47,419 nt of DNA from Saccoglossus kowalevskii (lineage: Eukaryota > Hemichordata > Enteropneusta > Harrimaniidae), in assembly GCF_000003605.2 (NCBI RefSeq), contig NW_003137330.1, forward strand, positions 233,367 to 280,785. Reading direction: 5' to 3'. Below, in pieces: positions 12,061 through 23,099 of the stretch. The position numbers were made by a program, and so were the translations under genes. The notes under the pieces are model-generated. The model saw only the letters and a program-made list of their open reading frames with translations. It was not told the DNA's origin and did no database searches. How positions within the stretch are numbered: position 1 is the first letter of the stretch; each line of letters starts with the position of its first letter.

Positions 12061-13540
12061 AGTTAAAACATAGTCCCTACACAGCTAGGTGTTGAGAGAC
12101 TGTGTGGTGTTGAGGAACTGTTGTTTAAATGGATGTAATACTTCCTGTTGTATGTGTGTTCGTGTTGCGGTCAAGTCTATCAACTGATACTAAAATAATC
12201 GCCGTGTGTCGTCATAACAGACATGTGCCACCATAGTTGCTTAGTATCACCCTGTACAATATTTTCTGAGATTACTTGATTGGATGCTCCATATTCGCAC
12301 AGTGCTTCAAATTACTCAAACCAACTGTACCACGATAGTAGCCTACGATAGTACATGATGTTACTAACAAAACAAACATTTCCGGCAAGAGTGTTTGAAC
12401 ATTGTACGTCTCGATTATCGATCACGTTCTAATCAATTCTAGGGTGCATTGAACTTGTAGGCCATGTAGCCTACACTAGAGTACATGACCTGCACAACAT
12501 GACGGCTCGAACGTAGCAATGCGATAGAGATCCGTAATTACCAGCATTTCTATAGAGATTATGTCTGGGCACAGCGGGAAGTGTGTGAACAATTTTAAAC
12601 AACGTGCCTGCTGCTCGCAATTGTGTTGCACTGTCGGGATGATACCCCATGAAGACGACTTGCTTTTAGTACGAAGCCTGATAACATTGTTTTGAAAAAA
12701 ACAAAAAGTTAAAATTGAAAAAGACAAGTTGTTGAATTCGTTGGTTTCACAGGATGTAGTATTATATAGTGTTCTACGGGGAATGCACCTGGATATGCGT
12801 GAGAGAGATGCACCTAGCAAATATAACATACAACCTTGTCAAAATGTGACTGATACGGACATTTAAACATATGAGTTATGGTTGAGGACCCAACTGAAAA
12901 CCGTTGTGGAAGTGGACATTCCAAAGTCATTATCAAAAATCTAAGATCATATTTTTAAATGCTGGAAGAAACCACATTTGAGTTTGCATATTCGGAACAT
13001 TAACATCAATACAATTATCTTTTTCTTTAATTCAAATGAAAAATTTAATATAACATTTCAAGTTTACGAGATAAATGCCTACTCAAAATTAGTAAAATTA
13101 TTCATAATTGCAGTATTTTATTTTTATTTCAGTTAGGTATTTTTTTCATTCCAAAGTCTGTTTTAAATAATTTGTATATTCGTGATCTGTTTTCGTTATG
13201 TTTCCATGTCGAAAACGGAAAGTCTTTTTCGTAGTGTTCTCATAAACAATTCCATTTATGTTTTATTTCAAACATTTCCTCCATACATTGTCATTTTTTG
13301 TTTAAACAAATATATGTACGTTTGTTTTTCTTTACCACTGTTTTCACTTTTCCATAAAGATTTTTGTTAATGGCCAATTTTAGGGAAAAAATGACATAAC
13401 TTATGTATCTTTTCTAAAATCTTTTCAAAGAACAAATTATAATTCAGTTAATTGTTTTTCCCCTGGTTTGTGAGTCTACTATTTAGAATACTGAGGAATG
13501 ATTTTGATAGACAACTTGACAGTGCAATTGCTTTGTGGGT
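12061..13540. other. Non-coding stretch, no gene seen
   Basis: A minus-strand frame of 117 codons (12476-12829) is unrecognised, and its composition does not look like a conserved protein. The section from 12950 to 13450 is very T/A-rich. Nothing further is supported. Confidence 0.5.
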
Positions 13541-13558
13541 AGTTGCATCTGATTTCGC

Positions 13559-13970
13559 AACTGATTTTTGTTTTGGAATTAAGATTGTCGACTTCCAGCA
13601 ATTAAACAATTTTTGTAAGCTGGACATTAGGACATGTTTGTACTATCTCGTTAGCAACTTCAGCCTCAAATATCGACATTGTATTATTTCTTATATTATG
13701 GTTTTATTTGTCACTAAACATTCATCTCTGGACAATACATTCGCTGCGACATTTTAATCTTAAGCTGTGTGAGGTAGCCATAGCATTAATACCCAGAAAT
13801 ATGTACTTTATACTGATTTTTGTTTTGGAATTAAGATTGTCGACTTCCAGTTTTCACTTTTTAAAATGTAAATGCTACATTTTTTTGCAAGCTGGACATG
13901 TAATATGTCATTAGTTTGTAATATCTCGTTAGCCATTGCATTAATAGCTAGAAATATGTACTTTAACATA
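13559..13970. repeat. Local duplications, partly tandem
   Basis: A 39-bp block beginning ACTGATTTTTGTTTTGGAAT occurs identically at 13559-13598 and at 13812-13850. In both places a GCAAGCTGGACAT-like block and an ATCTCGTTAGC block follow. A second block (GCATTAATA, then AGAAATATGTACTTTA) occurs at about 13779-13814 and 13934-13969. These are tandem duplicates of a longer unit with internal insertions or deletions. The 101-codon frame across this region is a by-product of the repeats. Confidence 0.7.
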
Positions 13971-14647
13971 TACTACATGGCTGTAAGTCCAAAACCCAAC
14001 ATGGGTTCTGTTCATTTCAAGGCAGTTCGCTTAGAAACCCAAAGAGTACATTAGAAATTACCTTCAGTGTCCCCCATACTACCAGCAACATACAGACAAG
14101 TATGGAATACATAGTGTTTACAGAACGGCAGGGGAACCCATAAATAGAAGCATTATAATTGCGAACAGAACAAAGCACCATACACAAGTCCACAAATAAA
14201 TAAATAAATATTTTATGAATTCAATATACAAGGCCCAAAGCTATGCAATCATACCAGCAAATTAGCCTAAATTTTAGTAGAATCAAAGGAAGCTTATAAA
14301 AACTCCTTTTGTGCGTGAGGCATGAAATAGATAATGGAAAAGTTTAAAATAAATTACAATTGTATGAACAAGAGACATGTCGTTTGATCTAGTATTACAG
14401 TTTGAGAGAGATACGTCGCTGTTGCATTGTTATTGACTATAATTGCTGAAAACTGTGAAGCAGCTGGTCTGAAAGTTCCAGTGATGTTGTTGAAAAGGTA
14501 GAGCTATGAAGAAGTTGTGGTTCTGACTGCTGTGTGGTTAGTGTCAACATATAATGGAGATTCGTTGATGATGGGGAATTGTGTTGGCCTTGCATGCTAT
14601 TTTAAATAAAATTGAGGCAGCCAGTGTGTTAGTACTCAGAACCGTGC
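13971..14647. other. Non-coding stretch, no gene seen
   Basis: A short AAATAAATAAATA run lies near 14193. No coding frame, RNA gene or transposon end was identified. Confidence 0.5.
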
Positions 14648-14836
14648 TCATCCTCGAAAGGTTGTTTCGGGCTGCGACCTCACATCATCTCCCAATACAA
14701 AGAGGATGTCCAATGTGATATCGGATTTATTGGAATCGATGAGTGAAGTGATTTTCGTATGTTTCGAGCTTTTGGCATTAAACGTATCACTGTACGAGTT
14801 TAATGAATCCTGTGAGGGTTGTGAATTGGAGATCAT
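14648..14836 (-). CDS. Candidate first exon, Ser/Asp-rich, unrecognised
   Basis: This minus-strand frame of 62 codons starts MISNSQPSQDSLNSYSDTF. It is rich in Ser, Asp, Asn and Lys, a composition common in disordered N-termini of real proteins and unusual among the hydrophobic chance frames nearby. The start context is AACATGA, with A at -3. A donor-like GAT|GTGAGG lies near 14692-14700, so the coding part of an exon could end about 46 codons in. A 13-codon upstream frame (start at 14874, beginning MATKSCKMDNKLT) ends in a TGA that overlaps the main ATG as ATGA. No domain is recognised, so this may be a chance frame. Confidence 0.25.
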   Translation of the reverse strand: MISNSQPSQDSLNSYSDTFNAKSSKHTKITSLIDSNKSDITLDILFVLGDDVRSQPETTFRG

Positions 14837-15130
14837 GTTAACTTGTTATCCATTTTGCAGCTTTTTGTCGCCATAAATACGTCATCGGAAACGTAACCAC
14901 TATAAGCGCGTTCCGTACGTCGTTTGCAAACATGAAAACCCTTTCTTGAAACAGTTTATAGCCACAGCTACACGAATTTGCTGATTTTCACCGGGAAGTC
15001 AATCTATTTACGCTTTTAGAGACACAGTGGTGACATTTTTTCGAACTTTTGTAAGTAATTCTATAAGCAGTTTTTGCACATTCTATGAGAAGCCTGTGAT
15101 TGGTAACTGGGGAAACGAATCACGTGCGCT
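14837..15130 (-). promoter_or_regulatory. Possible minus-strand promoter region
   Basis: Read on the minus strand toward the 14836 start, the region contains in order an E-box CACGTG (15121-15126), an ACCAATC CCAAT-type box (about 15098-15104), a GCTATAAA TATA-like box (about 14955-14962) and TGACGTA (about 14880). CpG is more frequent at 14880-14935 than just outside. The order and spacing are plausible for a pol II promoter, but each motif is short and could be coincidental. Confidence 0.2.
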
Positions 15131-15474
15131 AAGCTAAGGTTGGCAGAATCAGAAAAGGCAAATTTTATATTATGGGATTTTAACACCAAAACGCAGATCT
15201 TAAATCACCGGTATATGGCATTAATATTCGGCATATTTCAAACAAGTATTTGCAAATTGACGCATGATTAGACATCTTTGTAGATGACGTCAAAATTTCG
15301 ATCTTCGTCGACAATCAGATAGCCCATTGGATATCGATGCTGGAGGATATTAAACATGGGCTGCATCACATGGATCAGACATGATGCATGAAATAAATTC
15401 TGTCTCCCAAACCTAGTACCACGTATTTGATGGTGTAGGTGAAAAGTACTTTTTATAATGATTTTTTTTACGAG

Positions 15475-15543
15475 AACATTCATCGAGGGGTTAGCCTTCC
15501 TGATGTAAGGCGAAGACGCTAACCATTGTGCTGCCGCGGAGCC
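15475..15543 (-). repeat. tRNA-like SINE head or tRNA pseudogene
   Basis: On the minus strand the sequence begins GGCTCCGCGGCAGCACAATG and continues GGTTAGCGTCTTCGCC, which matches the acceptor and D-arm of common animal tRNAs (A box). The part after it (AGGCTAACCCCTCGATGAA) is in the place of the T-arm and has a weak B-box resemblance. The acceptor stem is not closed at the 3' side, so a functional tRNA is unlikely. It is best read as the head of a decayed tRNA-derived SINE. Confidence 0.5.
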
Positions 15544-15599
15544 CAAATAGAGATGAGTGAACATGCCGGGGGTAGTATATTTCATGATATATAGTCGTC

Positions 15600-17070
15600 A
15601 CTGGAGTTCATCCATGTCATTTGGAGAATGCGTAATCACTCGGTGAGGCGAGGTGAATTGAAAAATAACGTCGAACAATTAGGATGGTCGCATACTAAGT
15701 TGTTGCGACATATTGTGATGTTTACATTACATTGTCGTTTGGTCTGCGATTTTTGTGTCCAGCTATCACTCAGCATGACTGCATCAACAATAGGCTGTGT
15801 TGTCTGAATATTTCAGATGCACATACATGTAATATAAAACGTTTTCAAGTTCGATTGGTGATTTGTACTGACACGGCAACTAATTCTGACCTGTTAGGTG
15901 CCATGTTAATGTGTTTGTATGTGTGGCTGTATGACACATCTGACAGTTCACTGCGCTGTTATAAAGTCTCACGGCAAGTAGTTTCAAAAGTTATTGGTCT
16001 TCGCAGACAGTGGTTCCCGCGATCACTGGATCCAGAACTAACCTGGTTTAATGGCATATTATCTGAAGATCAATGTATCGATTTCCACGCATCACGTTGC
16101 ACAGAATCGATGTTAACCGCATAGTCACGTATATACACGTACAGCTAAACACCGCTAAACTCGCCCAAAGGCGCGAAACAAGCGACATTAGTGTACAACC
16201 AAATTTTCACATCGCATACATATGATTGTCGTGGTGATGGAGTGGTTGCCAAAACATGTCTGCAACAAATAGTTTCGTGTAGCTGGGGTAAAGTGAGGTG
16301 TCGATCTAATTAAACTAACAGTTTCTACTCATGTTTGCGCTCAGCTCGATTCAAAGTATCTGTCACTCGCATGTACATGTATAGCTGCCGGTCCAATGAA
16401 ACTGCAGACTGAAACTGCGGTGTAGCGAACTGCAAAAATCTTGTACTATGTGTGGTTTATTATGGACACGGTAATTCTGGTTGTTATTTATACGCTCGCA
16501 TTACTTCCCTCCGGCGAAACTCCCCTCGTCCACGATGTACATATCCAGTTCAGCGTAACCAAATCACGTATGCGAAGGCAACTTATGCGATCCCGTGATG
16601 CATTGCAATATTCCACTCACATTCAGTGCCTTACACGTGCAGTGTCAGCCCGCAAATAAATTAGTGTGCATTCCGCCGGATGCCAGTGATTTCCAAGTAG
16701 AATACTGCGATATTCACCAAAATATACAATTATAATTATTAAATACAACACATATGAAAGAGGTCATCCCAAGGCATGGACATACCTATTATCAAAATAG
16801 TACAATTGTCTATTTTTCGAACGTTGACCGGACAATCACATATACAAGATCATCCACTATATTTGATTTGTTCTTCGGACAATGTCTAAATATTGTACCT
16901 AATTGCCTCCAACGCAATCCGTTCAAAAAATGCAATACTAATTTTACCGTGTTTTAGGTACTACTTGCATTACATCATTAACTATAGTCATGTGACCGTA
17001 CGTGCACTTTATCATAACTTGACATTTTTCCAGTTTTCTCCGAAGAAGTTTTCAAATCAAGACTACTTTA
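15600..17070. other. Unrecognised open frames, no identifiable gene
   Basis: A plus-strand frame of 130 codons (15732-16124) is the second longest in the window. It contains no motif I recognise and no splice or promoter signal that supports it. The 67- and 72-codon frames at 16441-16957 are similar. These could be chance frames. Confidence 0.4.
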
Positions 17071-17370
17071 ATCATGTATATCGTCAAGCCAGGCTGCCTG
17101 ATGTTTTTCTCTTGGTCTTGCACCTTCAACTTTGCATTGGATTAAGGTCTTTGCAAGTCCACAAATACTTCCTTCTCATTGTGTTCTCTGGTTCTTCTTG
17201 GATGATTCTTTTACTTTAGTCTACACAAACTCTCCTTCAACCTCAACCTTCAACTCAAGCAACCTTCCCAATGATTTATTCTTAAAAGGTGCAAGCATCT
17301 TTTCCATTTTCTTACTTACTGTCCAACTCTCACAACCGTAGAACAAGACAGAGTTAATCAGAGCTACCCA
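17071..17370 (-). pseudogene. Non-LTR retrotransposon reverse transcriptase, C-terminal remnant
   Basis: The minus-strand translation contains NSVLFYGCESWTVSKKMEK, the hallmark segment after the RT thumb in RTE- and related-clade ORF2 proteins (family form: LLYGCE[ST]WTL...LEAF). It is followed by LGRLL and, further on, GARPREKHQAAWLDDIHD, matching the GR.R..W.DDI C-terminal motif of the same proteins. Two in-frame stops fall between these motifs, and the central part (RRKYLWTCKDL-like) reads in another frame, so the copy is dead. The upstream catalytic RT and endonuclease domains are missing, which is the usual 5' truncation. Overlapping plus-strand frames at 16893-17341 are shadows. Confidence 0.85.
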
Positions 17371-18640
17371 TTACATGAGCATATTTGTCCTTAGCCTTCC
17401 AATGTAGATCCAAGGAATTTAAAGCGGGTAACTTAACATAGAATATACAGATTAAAGTCTTCCCAAAATGAAAAAGATGGAAATCTTAGAATATCGCCAA
17501 GTTAATTAAAGTAAAGTGTGAACGTGACTAGAAAGCTTTTATAACCGTGAATTATGTCCACGTTCGGTCATCTTGTACGACCATTAACTTCCATCATTAG
17601 AAACAATCGACTCCGACTAGACAGCTACGCCCTGGTTCTTACAGTCTACACTACACAGTGTTGGTTAAATGTCGACTCGTCAGCGTTGTACGTCAAGCAG
17701 AGGTTAAGGGTCAAATAAGATATAGATCTACTGTAGATGTACAATAGCCACGTGTTGTATAGCGACAGACTCATACATACATGTACAGTGGCATCTATAT
17801 GGCGTGACATTTTATGTAACAAGGTGCTTCTATTTTAAGTTCGAAGTTCTTTTAATTAGCTGATTCGTGATGCTATTTTTTTTTTTTTTTTTTTTTTTTG
17901 AAAGATAACATCATTATGACGTCGGTGACTTGGGTTCAGATCTCTCCAATTATCGGCGTCTCGGGCCGACTATGTGAACAACTGACACATAGCACGTACA
18001 AATAAATGATCTTAGTACCTCAAAGTGTGCGGTTCACGTGTGTCTACGCGTCGAACTTACGCCTTACGAAAACAATGACATGAAATGAACACGATACATC
18101 ATATCGTATGGCTTGCTAGGCTGCCATGTTCTGCGGTAATAGACCTCTTTTACAACACTGGCGATTTATTGCATTCGACTATATATTTTCAGTTGCGTTG
18201 TTATTGCTCTATCCCCTCTTCCGCACTTATACCACACCCATGGCTTGACTTTATTAGCTGGCGAGGTAGAAATGTACTCACGGATTCACCAGCTGACTTA
18301 CTTGACAGAGCGATCAGTTGACTGCACAGAATGTGCTAAGAATGTAATACTTCTAACGTAAACACAATATCGGTTACCATGTAATAGTATCACTATTATT
18401 GTGGGCAGTTGAAATCACTTTAGGTAGTTTGTCAATATACTTCGTATCGTATCACTTTCGACACGACTTTCAACTTTTAAACCACGAACCTGACTTTTCT
18501 TTTCCATAATATATTAACTTGTTTTACGTTGCTGGCACATTAATGTGACGAATGTTAGAAATGTACCGAATTTTGGGCGATGCTGAGTTGAATTAATAAA
18601 AGTGAATTTGAATTTTAATTAGATCTGTTCAGATAGAATC
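17371..18640. other. Non-coding stretch with 24-base T run
   Basis: An uninterrupted run of T lies at 17876-17899. Such a run can be the poly(A) tail of a minus-strand retrocopy, but nothing upstream of it on that strand (17900-18080) is recognisable. TTTAAAGCGGG at about 17418 resembles a B-type TTAA element end, but no partner end was found. A 78-codon frame at 18085-18321 is unrecognised. Confidence 0.5.
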
Positions 18641-18641
18641 T

Positions 18642-19531
18642 TTAGGAATGCTGAGCTTGCGTGACGTAAATTCCACTCTCAGTCAATACTAGGTTTGAGG
18701 GTGTATCGTCTGTAATTATAATATTCACTGAATTCGTCGTGAGATGTACTAGTGCGTGATAATTTGCCGAGAGGTAGACAAGACACGCGTGTTCTAAAGT
18801 TGTTCGTTCCTCACCTCCTAGTCCTAAACTCATACGGTCTGTTTGTGTACAAAGCATAGAGCGTGTTTTCTGTGAACCCAATTGTGTTTCCGAGGTCAAA
18901 TGTCATCATAGCGTGCAAACGGTTTACACTACTAGGGTGGCATTCGCTCTCGTTATCCCGGGGGTGATGATTTGTAATGAGCGTGTAATTTCGCGCGGGA
19001 TTACGTCCAAATTTCGTTCTGTCGCATTGTTCTCTTGTGGATGTGTCGCTCAATCTAAACAAGCATGGGAGTATCTGTTCAAAATGCCAGTCGCAGACCG
19101 ATTCAGCCCCATCGCCCGTGTGTGTTTTCGCATTCTCCATTCTAGTTCTACCATCGACCACATTTATGACTAAATACCGCAAATGGCTACCAAACCTCCT
19201 AGTTCATTCCATATTGCATATATCTATAGCATTAAACAGGCAGAATGTCGGCGTGTATGATACAAAAACAGATCTGCGGCTGCGCATGCTATGTTCTTCG
19301 ATTACGTCAATAACGCTCGAGGCTCGTTTGAAATTCGAGCGTGATGTTGCGCAACGTCAACGGCCCATACTCACCCGAATTTGTACGAAGCGACTACACA
19401 TTTTCGGGAGTTTTCGGTACTATAAACCGAAACTGCAATATCAAATGGATTCTTGGGGGATTATCTTTAGTTGTTTTATGACAGGGACGATAAAATGGCG
19501 GTTAATTATAACATATTTTGGTCAAAAATAA
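18642..19531. other. CpG-rich block with several overlapping open frames
   Basis: Five open frames overlap here: plus 19037-19531 (164 codons, the longest in the window), plus 18913-19173 (86), minus 18811-19182 (123) and minus 18642-18899 (85), with others partial. CpG is clearly more frequent than in neighbouring DNA. That lowers stop frequency on both strands and explains the frames without selection. No frame shows a recognisable domain. A real exon or CpG-rich promoter could lie here, but the strand cannot be chosen from sequence. Confidence 0.35.
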
Positions 19532-20416
19532 CCACGTGACACAAAACCATGAAAATGTTCATTCATGATACAAAACAAATCTGGAGTCTATGAAAGACAT
19601 TTCAGTCGTATGTTGGCAAAAGTTTCCTATTGAAACTCTTCCAAAAACTGTAGATTTCGTTACTTTCTAGGTAATTATTTTCCCATGGGTGTGAGAATTA
19701 ATGATGAAAATATTTGCATAATTTATGCATATAAGAAAGTATTCAGACTGTCGGAGATTTAATAATTTGAAAATGTATCTGTTGACCAGAATAAAAACAT
19801 ATTGGCTAAAAATGAAAAGCAGATGTATCTTGCTCTGAAATAAACACTGCCTGACGACAACAAAACAACAGTCAGCCAGTGAGTGGTCATCGGCGATGAC
19901 AGCACGGCTACTACTAACAGAAAGCTGGGTTTGTGATCGAAGTAATTAATTCAATTGATCAAAGTCATCGATCAAACGCAATATGGCATCAGCACATGTC
20001 GTTTATCAGTTAATTTGGCTTATATGCAAGAACACTGGATTTTTTTATTTATGATATATAATACTATATTACAATGTATTTTTAAGATAAATTAGTCTCG
20101 TACTAACATTTTTAAAATGTGAAAACAGTGGTTTGTCTGTGTAATTAATTTCACAGTTTTATCACATGAAGAATAGAATTGAAACCGGTTCAACCACTCT
20201 GGTGCTCACAATGCTGGAAACAGCTGGCTATACATGTGTGGCACATACAAAAATGGTTGGTTATTCTGTTAACACAAAACAATAACTCAGTGTGAAATTC
20301 CTTGCATAAAGTTGTTTTCAAACTACAAATGCTACAATTGTTGTTGTACACTGTACTATATACGAGTTATAGACCACAGCACACAGTATATTCGGGATTA
20401 TAGGTCACAGTACAGT

Positions 20417-20420
<4 letters not shown>
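19532..20420. other. Non-coding stretch, no gene seen
   Basis: This is AT-rich DNA without coding frames above 60 codons. Just before the microsatellite there are two similar 28-bp blocks (ATAGACCACAGCACACAGTA and ATAGGTCACAGTACAGTAGA). Confidence 0.55.

Positions 20421-20480
<60 letters not shown>
20421..20480. repeat. Compound microsatellite (TA)20(TG)10
   Basis: Twenty uninterrupted TA units at 20421-20460 are followed directly by ten TG units at 20461-20480. Compound TA/TG tracts are common in animal genomes and likely to be length-polymorphic. Confidence 0.95.
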
Positions 20481-20481
<1 letters not shown>

Positions 20482-22684
20482 ATGAAGGGAAGGGTTATAT
20501 AGGAACAATTTAGAATATATTGCTGTAAAAAGGAACGATATTATCGCAAACCTGTACTGCGACTTATTTACATCGCCGAATACATGTACCGTTTAGCTTG
20601 ACAGCTTCATCTTTGATGTCTGACTGCGCGGATGACGTACACCGCACTATGCAAATTTACATACGTTCGAGTTATAAATTATTTATACATTTTACATCAC
20701 TGTTATTTTTTTACATTCTGTTTCGATGATAAAAATTATCAGACATCAGACTAATTTTGAAAATAGTATATGTCAATTTTGGCGCAAATTGGGTAATATG
20801 CCGTGCAAAGGAGCGTAGTACCTTGTAGCTTATTCATTTTGTAAATGTTCAGATAACTATCACATTGCATTATTAATTTCTTATAAATTGTGAATAAAAG
20901 TGTAATTCATGCCAAAAATCTGAATAATCAATTTTTGATTTATTGTTGTGTCGAAAAGACGGCCAATACAAACTACTAGTAATCCCGAACCCAATCTTAT
21001 TTTCGTGAAAAGGTAGTTTAAATGACGTCATTCAATTATCTCAAAATCGGATGCAAATTGTTCAGGCTACTTTATGATCGATGGTTGTTTACCAAAAATG
21101 CTGCTTCTTTGGTAAAAGTCACGAATCGCGACAATAAAGAACATTTGTGAAAAGCTGGCATGCCCAGCTGTCGGAATTCATACAGCATGACATGCCTTAC
21201 TTGTCATCTTCACCATTTTCGAACCCGTTCAAAAGAGCGTTAAAAAGGTGACTTGTTTACTAGTATGTCGCGGTCAAGAAATATTTCAAAATTGTCAATG
21301 TTTTAGTTGGTTTCATTGTTGCGTAGAGTATGACGGACTCATGGCAATGAACAAAATAATACTAATAACACGTTATATTTTTAGACACATTGAGACATAA
21401 ATTTTGTAAGTGATATATATGCGTTGTGTCAAACACACACACATACGAGTAGCACCATGCTACCGTTACAAAGGTCCGACAAACGTTTAAATGCTTTTGT
21501 TTGAATACTAGTAAATTATATGCATGGTGTGTGCTTGTCTATCAGTAATTTTAAATACCGGAAACAGCCCGTATTACAGTGAGCACTGAGAGCTGAGTTC
21601 GTACCCACTGTGACAGCCTAATCCACGCCGTTATATTATGTACATATTTACCAGACTTTTGTTATGGTGCATATTAATCTGATGTTAATCTCATCAATAA
21701 TACGATCCTTCAAATTCCAAGCAAAATATCATAACGTCATCTCGATCACAGTCACTTTACTAGGAGTGTCTCGATTGAAGAAGTACGAATATAAGTTCAA
21801 AATCAATAGCCAATGTGCGACTCGCGTTCCAGACGAAAAATCGTCATACTTACTGAGCCCGCTACCATGGTAACTGTCGCCAGATTTCACCTGCGAACTG
21901 TTCATGACTCGTCATAAGGTATTGTATTTATTTGTTATATTTATTTTCATTATTTATTGGTAAACCATATTAACCCATTCATTCGTAAACAATGCATTAT
22001 TCATTGGAGGTGAAAGCGTCGCCATGTCGATGTCACCGCTTCCAATCTGGATTTGTGGATGACACGCGGAATGTGATGAAAGCATATGTCTGCGATTAAT
22101 CCATAAAGGCGTAAAATTAAATCAATTCTATCCATTGACTCTGATAGTAAACTCCCTTTCCCCGCCTTTTTAAAACTGAAATTTCAGCTATTTCTGCTAC
22201 TAAATGCGATATTAACACCTCTCGATCAATGCGGTTATTTCCATACGTCAGACGACACTTTGGTGTACGACTCTCTTGGCGGATTGATACATTCCGGGGC
22301 ATTTGACAAGTCTTAATAGGGTTACACGGTCAAACTAAAACGATACGCACTAATATATAGAAATATATACGATGATTTATAAATGCTGTTGCACAAATAG
22401 GGGACCACGTCACGCTAGAAACACCGTGCAGCATTAGCGGGAGTTGACATATAGCGTGACATCTCATGTGATGTCAGTTCGAGATATACACTATTTAAAA
22501 CTGCCTTTATTGCTTCTATCGATTTCCACAAGGACGTCAAGTACGTGGGATTTTGAATTGACTGACATGCTATGCCACAGAGATCATATCGCTTGACCTT
22601 CTCTTTGTAATTTGTTTTAAATGGAGTTGGAGTTAAATGCACAATACCAAGTTTCGCTCTTTCAGTCATGCGTTTCGAACCATG
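20481..22684. other. Non-coding stretch, no gene seen
   Basis: Open frames are 84 codons or fewer and unrecognised (minus 22117-22302 and 22415-22669, plus 21664-21873). A palindromic TGACGTCA lies at 21023-21030. GAGTTCGTACCC near 21595 weakly resembles a pol III B box but has no A box at the right distance. Confidence 0.5.
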
Positions 22685-22816
22685 TTAAAGCCCGTTGGCC
22701 GTCGCGCAGCGCGTGTTCGAATTTCACGTAAATAAACAATGTATTTTACACGCGTTGTATACGTCGCTATGAGTCCCATATCGAACAGGACGCGGCACGA
22801 TGACTGCCGCCCTTCA
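22685..22816. mobile_element. TTAA-type inverted-repeat element, type A, 132 bp
   Basis: It starts TTAAAGCCCGTTGGCCGTCG and ends GATGACTGCCGCCCTTCA, the right border TTAA having decayed to TTCA. Its length, 132 bp, equals that of 8921-9052, and the interior aligns in the same orientation without visible gaps (shared GCGCAGCGCGTGTTCGAATT). The divergence between the two is modest, so both derive from one non-autonomous source. Confidence 0.85.
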
Positions 22817-22987
22817 ATAAACGTAAACTATAGAGCACCTTGCCCATGATAACTAGTGAACTATAAGAGAAAGTAATTGATGTATTACTGCAACAACGAT
22901 AAAACTGATTTTGTAACTGAAATGTGATGAATGTAGTGTGAATTAAAGACAACAAAATGACTGCCAGTCGGCCATGTTGTACCCCAG

Positions 22988-23076
22988 GCGCTGGAGGTTG
23001 TAATGTTCCGCCCGCCCGGTCGGATAATGCTACACAAACAAGCATTACAACCTCCAGCGCATTTTGAATCCGACCG
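22988..23076. repeat. Two interleaved perfect inverted repeats (18 bp and 9 bp)
   Basis: GCGCTGGAGGTTGTAATG (22988-23005) is the exact reverse complement of 23043-23060. CGGTCGGAT (23017-23025), inside that loop, is the exact reverse complement of ATCCGACCG (23068-23076), which lies outside it. The order is arm A, arm B, A', B', which as RNA would permit an H-type pseudoknot rather than a simple nested hairpin. The region lies within overlapping minus-strand frames of 110 and 66 codons that are unrecognised. Confidence 0.75.
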
Positions 23077-23099
23077 TCGAAACATGCATCAAAGTTCAA

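Noticed and set aside
16893-17341. Plus-strand frames of 108 and 69 codons
   Set aside because: They are antisense shadows of the minus-strand reverse-transcriptase remnant.
17418-17428. A third type-B TTAA element end (TTTAAAGCGGG)
   Set aside because: The match stops after about ten bases and no inverted partner was found within several hundred bp.
17876-17899. Poly(A) tail of a minus-strand retrogene
   Set aside because: The sequence at 17900-18080 gives no recognisable protein or SINE body on the minus strand. A plain T run is the safer call.
19037-19531. The longest open frame (164 codons) as a protein-coding gene
   Set aside because: It overlaps other long frames on both strands in CpG-rich DNA, shows no domain, and its length is within chance for 47 kb read in six frames.
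21595-21606. A pol III B box marking another SINE
   Set aside because: No A box lies at a suitable distance upstream and no tRNA-like arms are visible.
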